Shown here: positions 21,684 to 27,566 of the stretch, piece after piece | Layout of the letters: every line of letters begins with the position of its first letter | How positions within the stretch are numbered: the first letter of the stretch is position 1 | From: Sandaracinobacteroides sp031425455 | GTDB taxonomy: Bacteria > Pseudomonadota > Alphaproteobacteria > Sphingomonadales > Sphingomonadaceae | Assembly: GCA_031425455.1 (NCBI GenBank) | Contig: JANPJJ010000164.1 | Location: 1 to 27,566 of the forward strand | Direction of reading: 5' to 3' | DNA: 27,566 bases | Program-made: the position numbers and the translations under genes | The notes under the pieces: generated by a model | The model's input: the letters and a program-made list of their open reading frames with translations, nothing else | Told to the model about the DNA's origin: nothing | Databases searched by the model: none

Positions 21684-21723
21684 GGTGTGGGGTTTGGGCG
21701 CCGGACTGCGCCTTTGCGCGTCG

Positions 21724-21756
21724 GGGGGAGATCCCAGCGTTCGCTGGGATGACGGA
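21724..21756. repeat. dispersed palindrome family 2, copy 2 (convergent dnaJ/coaE junction)
   Basis: ATCCCAGCG (21731-21739) and CGCTGGGAT (21742-21750) form a tight hairpin, flanked by GGGGGGAG on the left and GACGGAGTT on the right. Arms and flanks match the element at 12700-12756, which has an extra inner hairpin. It probably serves as a bidirectional stop for dnaJ and coaE (inference); there is no long T-run. Confidence 0.6.
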
Positions 21757-21766
21757 GTTCTGTTGC

Positions 21767-22357
21767 CTATAGAGATGCCTTCACGATCGCTCGGACGGTG
21801 CGGAAGGTGGTGAGGCGGCCTCGGCCGGTCTGGATCACGATGTCGGCCAGGGCGCGCTTCCGTGGGTCCGGCATCTGGTGGGCGAGGACCCGGGCGAATT
21901 TCTCCGGGGTCATTCCGGGGCGGGCGAGCACCCGGGCACGCTGCACATGGGCAGGCGCCGTGACGACGGCGATCAGGTCCACCGCCCTCCAGCCCTCGCC
22001 TTCGAGCAGCAGCGGGATATCGAGCACGATCGCCCGGCGGCGGCGGTGACGGCGGCGGAAGCGCTGCTGCAAGCGGCCGATCGCGGGGTGAACGATCGCC
22101 TCCAGCCGTTTCAGGGCGGCGGGGTCGCCGAACACGGCGGCGCCCAGCTTCGGGCGATCGACGCCGGAGGGGCCGGTGGTGCCGGGGAAGGCCGCTTCGA
22201 TGGCGGCGAGGGCGCTGCCGCCCGCGCCCTGGACCCGGTGGACCGCGGCGTCGGCATCGAACACGGGGACGTGGAGGTAACGGAACATGCGGGCGACCGT
22301 GGACTTGCCCATGCCGATGGAGCCGGTGAGTCCGATGATGCGGGGGCGGCGGTTCAA
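21767..22357 (-). CDS. coaE: dephospho-CoA kinase
   Basis: A 196-aa enzyme for the last step of coenzyme A synthesis, phosphorylating dephospho-CoA on its ribose. The P-loop GLTGSIGMGKST is at 9-20, then PVFDADAAVHR, LEAIVHPAI, VLDIPLLLEG and a C-terminal ADIVIQTG. I choose the TTG start at 22357 because it overlaps the aroE stop as TTGA, like most junctions here, and leaves a normal lead before the P-loop. GTG 22390 would add 11 residues encoded within the aroE tail. It is last of ppsR-maf-aroE-coaE; the dnaQ that often follows in alphaproteobacteria is absent. Confidence 0.93.
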   Translation of the reverse strand: MNRRPRIIGLTGSIGMGKSTVARMFRYLHVPVFDADAAVHRVQGAGGSALAAIEAAFPGTTGPSGVDRPKLGAAVFGDPAALKRLEAIVHPAIGRLQQRFRRRHRRRRAIVLDIPLLLEGEGWRAVDLIAVVTAPAHVQRARVLARPGMTPEKFARVLAHQMPDPRKRALADIVIQTGRGRLTTFRTVRAIVKASL

Positions 22358-23289
22358 GCGTGGCCCGGCGCGTTTGCAGATGGATCCCACCCCAACCCCT
22401 CCCCTGAGCCGAAGGCCACCGAAGGTGACCGGGAGGGGCTTGTGAGGCAGGTGCGGAGGTCGGCGTCGCGGTGTCTTGGGGGGTCGGCGTCGTAGAACAT
22501 CTGGAAGGCGGCTCCCGCCTGGCCGATCAGCATGTCGAGGCCGTCGATGGTGGGGAGGCCCCGGGCGCGGGCCTGGGCGAGCAGCGGGGTTTCGAGCGGG
22601 GCGTAGACAAGGTCGTAGACGAGGCTGCCGGCGCGTTGCGAATCGAGCCGGACATCGAGCGGGGGCTGGCCCTTCATGCCGAGGCTGGAGCTGTTGACGA
22701 CGAGGTCGGCCGGGGGAAGGATCATGCCGGGGGTGAGTTCGAGCACATCGGCACGCTTGCCCTTGTCGGTGCAGATTTGGGCAAGCTCCCTGGCAGGGGC
22801 CGCGCTGCGATTGACGAAGCTGATCTGTTCGACCCCCATCTGGTCCAGCGCCCAGGCGACGGCGCGGGCGGCGCCGCCGGCGCCGATGACGACGGCGCTG
22901 GCCGGGGTGATGCCGCGCCGGTCGAGCGGCTCCCGGAAACCCGCATGATCGGTGTTGAAGGCATAGGTCTGGCCGTTGTCGGCGACGACGACCGTGTTGG
23001 CGCTTCCGATGAGGAGCGCCGACAGGTCGACATGGTCGGCGAGCTTCAGGGCTATGAGCTTGTGCGGGACGGTGATGTTGACGCCCGCGAGGCCGAGCGC
23101 CGGCAGCGCCTTCAGCACGGTGTGGAGGCGCGGCGGGGCGACCGGCAGGCGGACATAATCGCCGTCAAGCCCGAGCGCTTCGAGCCAGAAGCGGTGAAGC
23201 ATGGGGCTTTTGGAGTGGGCGACCGGCCACCCGATCACACCCGCCGTCAGCTGGCCGTCGGGGTGGCGCTGGAGCGTGATGTCGCTCAT
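22354..23289 (-). CDS. aroE: shikimate dehydrogenase (NADP+) with repeat-derived C-terminal tail
   Basis: A 311-aa enzyme reducing 3-dehydroshikimate to shikimate in aromatic amino-acid synthesis. It has the shikimate-binding motif SKSPMLH (26-32), catalytic Lys77 in NITVPHK and Asp114 in FNTDHAG, the NADP-binding loop GAGGAARA (136-143), NSSSLGM and a C-terminal DMLIGQAGAAFQMF. The conserved protein ends near residue 271. About 40 further residues are encoded partly by a palindromic repeat (22396-22438) and are Ser/Pro/Gly-rich. ATG 23289 overlaps the maf stop (ATGA). The tail is unlikely to matter for catalysis. Confidence 0.95.
   Translation of the reverse strand: MSDITLQRHPDGQLTAGVIGWPVAHSKSPMLHRFWLEALGLDGDYVRLPVAPPRLHTVLKALPALGLAGVNITVPHKLIALKLADHVDLSALLIGSANTVVVADNGQTYAFNTDHAGFREPLDRRGITPASAVVIGAGGAARAVAWALDQMGVEQISFVNRSAAPARELAQICTDKGKRADVLELTPGMILPPADLVVNSSSLGMKGQPPLDVRLDSQRAGSLVYDLVYAPLETPLLAQARARGLPTIDGLDMLIGQAGAAFQMFYDADPPRHRDADLRTCLTSPSRSPSVAFGSGEGLGWDPSANAPGHA
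22396..22438. repeat. palindromic repeat inside the aroE 3' end
   Basis: CCCCTCCC (22396-22403) and GGGAGGGG (22431-22438) flank inner inverted repeats including CACC-GAA-GGTG. The pattern is like intergenic palindromes of GC-rich alphaproteobacteria but lies in frame within aroE, encoding about residues 284-298. Confidence 0.6.
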
Positions 23290-23873
23290 GCCGGCATTTC
23301 GCCCGCTTCGCGCAGCCAGGCAAGCACGGCGAGCAGCGGAAGCCCGCGGACGGTGAACTGGTCCCCCTCTACCGCCTCGAACAGCTGGGCGCCGAGGCCT
23401 TCGAGGTGATAGCCGCCGACGCTGCCGAGGACGTCGTCGCCGACGCTGGCGATATAGGTGTCGAGCCAATGGTCCGAGAAGGCGCGGACGTGGAGGGTGG
23501 CCACCTCGACATGGCGCCACAGCGGGCGGCCGTCGCGGGCGATGACGGCCGCCGAGATCAGGCGGTGGGGGCGCCCGCGAAGGGTTCGGAGCTGGGCGGC
23601 GAGGCCCTCGCGGGTGCCGGGCTTTTCCAGCCACTGGCCGCGCTCGACCTCGAGCATGGAATCGCTGCCGAGGACATGGGCCTCAGGGTGGGACAGGCTG
23701 ACCTTCACCGCCTTCAGCTCGGCGAGACGGTCGGCGACGTCGCGCACCGGCTGGTTGCTGAGCTCGGCGGTGACGTTTTCCTCGTCGATGCGGGCGGGGA
23801 TGGCAGTGTGGGGGACGCCGGCCGCGGTGAGCATGGCGGTGCGGGACGGGGATCGGGAGGCCAGGATCAGCAT
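23286..23873 (-). CDS. Maf-like nucleotide pyrophosphatase
   Basis: A 195-aa Maf/HAM1-superfamily protein expected to hydrolyse non-canonical or modified nucleoside triphosphates. It has LILASRSPSR at the start, the acidic GSDSMLEVERGQWLEKPG in place of the usual ADT...KP motif, LRGRPHRLISA, then GGYHLEGLGAQLFEAVEGDQFTVRGLPL. These fit the alphaproteobacterial Maf-like copy found next to aroE rather than canonical Maf. Arg in SPSR is kept while the neighbouring Arg is Ser/Thr. ATG 23873 gives the usual N-terminus. It lies 40 bases after ppsR and is coupled to aroE. Confidence 0.9.
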   Translation of the reverse strand: MLILASRSPSRTAMLTAAGVPHTAIPARIDEENVTAELSNQPVRDVADRLAELKAVKVSLSHPEAHVLGSDSMLEVERGQWLEKPGTREGLAAQLRTLRGRPHRLISAAVIARDGRPLWRHVEVATLHVRAFSDHWLDTYIASVGDDVLGSVGGYHLEGLGAQLFEAVEGDQFTVRGLPLLAVLAWLREAGEMPA

Positions 23874-23913
23874 CGCGGGGTTCCGCCTTCGGTCTGAGAA
23901 GCATCCGAACCCA

Positions 23914-24720
23914 TCACCGGTCGCCAAGCATGTTCATCAGCTCGGCGGCGGTTTCCTCGATCGAGCGGCGGGTGACGTCGATGGTGGGCCAGGCTTTGTC
24001 GGCGAACAGGCGGCGGGCGGCGGCGACTTCGGTGGCGATGGTGTCGGGATCGACGTAGCTGGCCGAGAACTGGGCGACGTCCTGCCCGAGGATGCGGGCG
24101 CGGCGGACCTGGGCGAGGCGGTCTGCCGAGACGGTGAGGCCGACGACGAGAGGGGACTTCAAGTCGAACAGTTCGGGGGGCAGCGGCCGGGTCGGGACAT
24201 AGGGCATGTTCGCGACCTTGTAGCCGCGGTTGGCGAGATAGATGGAGGTGGGGGTTTTCGACGAGCGCGAGACGCCGACGAGGACGAGGTCGGCGGCTTC
24301 CCATTCGGCGGGAAGAAGCCCGTCGTCATGCTCCATGGTCCAGTTGATGGCTTCGATGCGGCCGAAATATTCGGCGTCCATCCGGTGCTGGCCGCCCGGG
24401 CGGGCTTGCGCTGCGATCCCGAGCATTCGCTCGAGGCCGGCAATGACCGGGTCCATCACGGCAATGACAGGGAGGCCGAGGGCTGCGCAGCGCGATTCGA
24501 GGCGTTCGCGGACCGAGCGGGCGACCAGGGTGTAGAGGACGAGGCCGGGGACCCGGGCGACTTCGTCGAGCACGCGGTCGAGATGGCCTTCGGAGCGGAC
24601 CATCGGCCAGTAATGCTTGACGGCGTCGACCGATTCGAACTGGGCGAGGCCGGCTTTGACCAGGCTTTCCAGCGTTTCGCCGGTAGAATCCGACACGAGG
24701 TGGAGGTGGAGGCGTGTCAC
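23914..24720 (-). CDS. ppsR: DUF299 kinase/pyrophosphorylase (PEP synthase/PPDK regulatory protein)
   Basis: A 268-aa bifunctional ADP-dependent kinase / Pi-dependent pyrophosphorylase. The family switches phosphoenolpyruvate synthase or pyruvate phosphate dikinase off and on by reversible phosphorylation. Hallmarks are LHLVSDSTGETLESL (6-20), the P-loop GVSRSSKTP (149-157) and SIYLANRGYKVANMPYVP. The C-terminal RRSIEETAAELM is also typical. The GTG start at 24720 has no clear ribosome binding site. This gene flanks the replication origin in Caulobacter and Rickettsia (there called RP001 or DUF299), as it appears to here. Confidence 0.96.
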   Translation of the reverse strand: MTRLHLHLVSDSTGETLESLVKAGLAQFESVDAVKHYWPMVRSEGHLDRVLDEVARVPGLVLYTLVARSVRERLESRCAALGLPVIAVMDPVIAGLERMLGIAAQARPGGQHRMDAEYFGRIEAINWTMEHDDGLLPAEWEAADLVLVGVSRSSKTPTSIYLANRGYKVANMPYVPTRPLPPELFDLKSPLVVGLTVSADRLAQVRRARILGQDVAQFSASYVDPDTIATEVAAARRLFADKAWPTIDVTRRSIEETAAELMNMLGDR

Positions 24721-24743
24721 GGGAATGTTTGTGGCGCGGCGGC

Positions 24744-24752
24744 TGTGGACAA
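24744..24752 (-). promoter_or_regulatory. DnaA box, best match
   Basis: TGTGGACAA on the plus strand is TTGTCCACA on the minus strand, one base from the consensus TTATCCACA. It lies 24 bases upstream of the ppsR start codon, so DnaA could also affect ppsR transcription. Confidence 0.65.
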
Positions 24753-24953
24753 TCCACCGGAAAACGCAGGGGACGGAGGCGGGAGCGGGGGCATGGATTG
24801 CGGGAGCGGGGGATTCCGGGGCGGGGATGCGAACGAACGGGGGAGGTTGTTCGGCTGTGGACGGGATGGGCCCGGGCGCTGCACAGCCGGGGGGCGGGCC
24901 GGATTCGGCGATTTCGCACAGGCGATTGGCGGGGCGAGGGGTGGGGAGGGACT

Positions 24954-24975
24954 TGTGGACGGAATCTTATCCCCG
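24954..24975. promoter_or_regulatory. pair of inverted weak DnaA boxes beside the AT-rich patch
   Basis: TGTGGACGG (24954-24962) and TTATCCCCG (24967-24975) face each other four bases apart. They differ from consensus at three and two positions. A related Caulobacter G-box-like CCTGGATCA lies at 25020-25028 on the far side of the AT-rich patch. Confidence 0.5.
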
Positions 24976-24990
24976 CGATTCACCGGACCA

Positions 24991-25020
24991 CTATCTTCAC
25001 CATTCTTTCATATATTCTTC
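24991..25020. other. AT-rich patch, candidate DNA unwinding element
   Basis: 21 of 30 bases are A or T (CTATCTTCAC, CATTCTTTCA, TATATTCTTC), in sharp contrast to the GC-rich surroundings. It adjoins the DnaA-box pair, as expected for the duplex-opening site of an origin. Confidence 0.6.
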
Positions 25021-25102
25021 CTGGATCAACAGTGGTTCGGGGGCACCCGCGAAAAGCGGGCGGGGGATTGGCGGGGCGGAATGCGCCCTCTAGACGGGAT
25101 CG

Positions 25103-26149
25103 ATGACCGAAGTTCTGATGCGAGACCCTGTTGTCGAGATGCCCGCGCTCGATGTGCTTGCCGGACGGGCGCTGTCGCCGCCGCCGGTGTGGCTGATGCG
25201 CCAGGCCGGGCGCTATCTGCCGGAATATCGGGCGCTGAGGGCGGAGAAGGGGAGTTTCCTGAACCTCTGCTATGATCCGGAGGCCGCCGCCGAGATCACG
25301 CTTCAGCCGATCGGCCGGTTCGGGTTCGACGTAGCGATCCTGTTCTCGGATATCCTGATCGTGCCGCATGCGATGGGGCAGGAACTGACCTTTACCGAAG
25401 GCGAGGGCCCGCGGCTGAAGCCCCTGATGGCGGAGGCGGGGCTCGGCGAACTGGTGCCGGCCCGCGCACGCTATGCGGCGATCTGGGAGACGGTGCGCCG
25501 GGTGCGGGCGCAGCTGGACCCGGCGAAGGCGCTGTTCGGCTTTGCCGGGTCGCCCTATACGGTGGCGACCTACATGGTGGCGGGCGAGGGGTCGAAGGAC
25601 CAGGCGGCGGCGCGGCTGATGGCCTATGCCGATCCGGGCCGGTTCGGCGCCCTCATTGAGGCCATTTCCGCCGACACGCTGGACTATCTGTCGGGCCAGA
25701 TCGCGGCGGGGGCGGATGCGGTGATGCTGTTTGACAGCTGGGCCGGGAGCCTGGCGCCGGCCGAGTTCGAGCGCTGGGTGGTGGCGCCGACGGCGCGGCT
25801 GGTAGATGCGTTGCGGGCGCGGCATCCGGCGACGCCGATCATCGGGTTTCCGCGTGGGGCGGGCGAGAAGGCGCCGGCCTATGCGCGCGAGACGCGGGTG
25901 TCGGCATTGGCGGTGGACGAGGCGGCCGATCTTGCCTGGGTGGTGGCGAACACGCCCGATACGCTGCCGCTGCAGGGCAATCTGGACCCGCTGGCGCTGA
26001 AGGCGGGGGGGCAGGCGCTGAGCGACGGGCTGAAACGGGTGCTGGAGACGATGCGCGGGCGGCCGCATATCCTGAACCTGGGGCACGGGATCGACCGGTT
26101 CACTTCGATCGACCATGTCGAGCAGCTGATGCGCGAGCTGCGCGCGTGA
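25103..26149 (+). CDS. hemE: uroporphyrinogen decarboxylase
   Basis: A 348-aa haem-pathway enzyme decarboxylating uroporphyrinogen III to coproporphyrinogen III. It has WLMRQAGRYLPEYR (30-43), catalytic Asp83 in FSDILIVPHAMG, GFAGSPYTVATYM, LFDSWAG and the C-terminal ILNLGHGI. Full length. ATG 25103 is taken; ATG 25118 is possible. It is divergent from ppsR across the putative origin and coupled to hemJ by GTGA. hemE beside the origin is a known alphaproteobacterial arrangement. Confidence 0.97.
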   Translation: MTEVLMRDPVVEMPALDVLAGRALSPPPVWLMRQAGRYLPEYRALRAEKGSFLNLCYDPEAAAEITLQPIGRFGFDVAILFSDILIVPHAMGQELTFTEGEGPRLKPLMAEAGLGELVPARARYAAIWETVRRVRAQLDPAKALFGFAGSPYTVATYMVAGEGSKDQAAARLMAYADPGRFGALIEAISADTLDYLSGQIAAGADAVMLFDSWAGSLAPAEFERWVVAPTARLVDALRARHPATPIIGFPRGAGEKAPAYARETRVSALAVDEAADLAWVVANTPDTLPLQGNLDPLALKAGGQALSDGLKRVLETMRGRPHILNLGHGIDRFTSIDHVEQLMRELRA

Positions 26150-26598
26150 ACGAGGCTGTGGGATTTCTGGGGGCTGCCTATCTCTGGGTGAAGGCGGCGC
26201 ATGTTATTTTCGTGATCTTCTGGATGGCGGGCCTGTTCGTGCTGCCGCGCTATCTGGTGCACCAGGCGGGGGAAGTGCCGGGCTCACCCGAGGATCGGAA
26301 ATGGACCGAGCGGGTGGCCAAGTTGCGCCGGGTGGTGCTGGGGCCGAGCCTTGTCGTGGTGTGGCTGCTGGGGCTGCTGCTGGTGGCGAACCATGGGCTG
26401 GCGGGGGCCGGCTGGCTGCATGCGAAGCTGGTGCTGGTGCTGCTGCTGTCGGGCTATCATGGCTGGATGACGGGCCTGTCGAAGAAGATGGCGCAGGGCC
26501 AGCGGCCGATGACGGAGCGAAAGCTGCGGCTGTGGAACGAGCTGCCGGCGCTGTTTATCGTGGCGATCGTGGTGCTGGCGGAGGTGAAGCCGTTCTAG
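26146..26598 (+). CDS. hemJ: protoporphyrinogen oxidase HemJ
   Basis: A 150-aa inner-membrane protein with about four transmembrane helices that oxidises protoporphyrinogen IX to protoporphyrin IX. The HemJ pattern is clear: YLWVKAAHVIFVIFWMAGLF with the conserved His, LPRYLVH, then LHAKLVLVLLLSGYHGWM and a C-terminal RLWNELPALFIVAIVVLAEVKPF (split here). The GTG start at 26146 overlaps the hemE stop (GTGA) and starts the protein just before the first helix. Together with hemE and hemW this makes three haem-related genes in the window. Confidence 0.95.
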   Translation: MNEAVGFLGAAYLWVKAAHVIFVIFWMAGLFVLPRYLVHQAGEVPGSPEDRKWTERVAKLRRVVLGPSLVVVWLLGLLLVANHGLAGAGWLHAKLVLVLLLSGYHGWMTGLSKKMAQGQRPMTERKLRLWNELPALFIVAIVVLAEVKPF

Positions 26599-26601
26599 GT
26601 T

Positions 26602-26622
26602 GCCGACTTGGTCGGAGTCGGC
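26602..26622 (+). terminator. hairpin after hemJ
   Basis: GCCGACT (26602-26608) pairs with AGTCGGC (26616-26622) around TGGTCGG, starting 3 bases after the hemJ stop. There is no T-run, so termination strength is uncertain. Confidence 0.45.
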
Positions 26623-26626
26623 ACCG

Positions 26627-26690
26627 GCCCTCACCCCCGCCCGGCCACCCATAGAATACTGACGTGGGGCAGCCGGGTGGGGGTGAGGGC
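26627..26690. repeat. long inverted repeat at the hemJ/aguB convergent junction
   Basis: GCCCTCACCCCCGCCCGGC (26627-26645) pairs with GCCGGGTGGGGGTGAGGGC (26672-26690) over 19 bases, with a single G-T wobble. The 26-base loop includes ATAGAATACT. It could fold on either strand and act as a shared terminator, or be a dispersed palindrome. Confidence 0.65.
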
Positions 26691-26708
26691 TGTGCCGCTT
26701 GGAGCGCC

Positions 26709-27566
26709 TCAGATGTCTTCGGCGAGGCGGCCATAGAGGCTGGGGCGGCGGTCTCGGAAGAAGCCGAAAGCCGCCCGGTGGCGGGCGATTTCGGCGAGAT
26801 CGAAGCTTGCGGTGATGGTGCCTTCGCTGGTCGTGTCCATCTCGGTCACCATGTCGCCGCGCTGGTCGGCGATGAAGCTGTTGCCGTAGAAATGGGCTCC
26901 CTGCCCGTCTGCGGTAGGCTCGATGCCGGTGCGGTTGGCGGCGACGATGGGGACGACGTTGGAGACGGCGTGGCCCACCATGGCGCGGACCCAGAGGCGG
27001 CGGGTGTCGAGCCCGGGGTCGTGCGGTTCGTTGCCGATCGCGGTCGGGAACATTAGCAGGTCGGCGCCCATCAGCATCATCGCGCGCGCGGTTTCCGGAT
27101 ACCATTGATCCCAGCAGATGCCGACGCCGATGCTGCCGTGGCGGGTCGGCCAGACCTTGAAGCCGGTGTTGCCGGGGCGGAAGTAGAATTTCTCCTGTTA
27201 GCCGGGGCCGTCGGGGAGGTGGCTGTTGCGGTAGACGCCGGCGACCTGGCCGTCGTCGTTCACGAAGGCCATGCTGTTGTAATAATGGGGGCCGTCGCGC
27301 TCGTAGAAGCTGGTGGGCAGGTAGATATGTTCGGCGCGGGCGACCTCGCGTGCGGCCTGTACGGCGGGGTGGGTGTCGACCGGGGCGGCGGTTGCGAACA
27401 CGGCTTCGTTCTGCGCGGTGCAGAAATAATGGCCTTCGAACAGCTCAGGGGGGAGGACGATCTTCGCGCCCTTGGCGGCGGCCTCGCGGACGAGTTTCAT
27501 GGCTTTGGCGATATCGGCGTCGCGGTCGCCCGACATCGCCATCTGCACCGCGCCGACGTTCAGCAT
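26709..27566 (-). pseudogene. aguB: N-carbamoylputrescine amidase, disrupted by an in-frame stop
   Basis: A nitrilase-superfamily gene that would convert N-carbamoylputrescine to putrescine in agmatine breakdown. The frame runs from ATG 27566 (at the window edge) to 26709, 285 codons, with a TAA at 27200-27198 in place of the Tyr of PDGPGYQEKF. Reading through, the match to AguB resumes in the same frame (QEKFYFRPGNTGFKVW, ICWDQWYPE, FPTAIGNEP). Of the Glu-Lys-Cys triad, Glu41 (PPELFE) and Cys151 are kept, but the catalytic Lys is Asn114 (YRNSHLPDG instead of YRKSHIPDG). Two independent lesions point to real decay rather than a lone sequencing error. Confidence 0.82.

Larger units (their letters stand above)
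24721..25102. other. putative chromosomal replication origin (oriC)
   Basis: 382 gene-free bases between divergent ppsR and hemE, the origin position known for Caulobacter and Rickettsia. Four DnaA-box-like sites are seen: TGTGGACAA 24744-24752, TGTGGACGG 24856-24864, TGTGGACGG 24954-24962 and TTATCCCCG 24967-24975. A 13-base direct repeat GCGGGAGCGGGGG lies at 24779-24791 and 24800-24812, 21 bases apart. An AT-rich patch (24991-25020) sits beside the boxes. The left part is strongly G-rich on this strand. The hemE promoter must also be here. Origin activity is inferred from synteny and motifs. Confidence 0.78.

Noticed and set aside
25020..25040. IHF-like site near GATCAACAGTGG in the origin
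   Set aside because: It fits WATCAANNNNTTR in the first half only; the TTR part is not in place.
24721..25102. Small open frames in the ppsR-hemE gap
   Set aside because: They have no ribosome binding site or recognisable motifs, run into hemE in other frames, and the region is better explained as an origin.

Overview
The window is about 27.6 kb of GC-rich, densely packed chromosomal DNA from an alphaproteobacterium, most likely a sphingomonad (order Sphingomonadales). This rests on recalled gene order and protein style (rpoH-rluD-JAMM protease, rph-rdgB-hemW, hrcA-grpE, dnaKJ, ppsR-maf-aroE-coaE beside hemE-hemJ); no search was run. I see no insertion sequence, prophage, CRISPR array, rRNA or tRNA gene. 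Almost everything is core housekeeping. The one clear accessory item is a higBA toxin-antitoxin pair.

Layout. 1-1.2 kb: queE and a DUF924 gene. 1.4-2.0 kb: higBA, leftward. 2.1-4.0 kb: rluD then rpoH, leftward. 4.0-7.1 kb: rightward JAMM protease, cold-shock protein, TerB/J-domain protein, EamA transporter and peptidoglycan amidase. 7.2-7.8 kb: DUF937 protein, leftward. 8.0-10.6 kb: cystathionine gamma-synthase-like enzyme, S1/P1 nuclease and apt, rightward. 10.8-11.3 kb: MaoC-like dehydratase, leftward. 11.3-12.7 kb: folP and a basic protein of unknown function. 12.8-15.3 kb: rph-rdgB-hemW, leftward. 15.3-17.2 kb: hrcA-grpE-ABM monooxygenase. 17.3-18.3 kb: PCuAC copper chaperone and a putative zinc metallopeptidase, leftward. 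18.6-21.7 kb: dnaK-dnaJ. 21.8-24.7 kb: ppsR-maf-aroE-coaE, leftward. 25.1-26.6 kb: hemE-hemJ, rightward. 26.7-27.6 kb: a damaged N-carbamoylputrescine amidase gene.

Two themes link the genes. First, an almost complete heat-shock set lies within 20 kb: rpoH, hrcA, grpE, dnaK, dnaJ and a DjlA-like co-chaperone, plus a strong match to an alphaproteobacterial RpoH promoter ahead of dnaK. Second, the 382-bp gene-free gap between ppsR (DUF299) and hemE has the position and content expected of the chromosomal replication origin, as in Caulobacter and Rickettsia: DnaA-box-like sites, a short direct repeat and an AT-rich patch. This is the most important call in the window.

Genes within operons are commonly joined by 4-nt NTGA stop/start overlaps, which I used to choose several starts (rdgB, hemW, grpE, coaE, hemJ). 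Most convergent gene junctions carry palindromes. Some of these belong to dispersed repeat families with two copies in the window, and one related element has become part of the aroE coding sequence.
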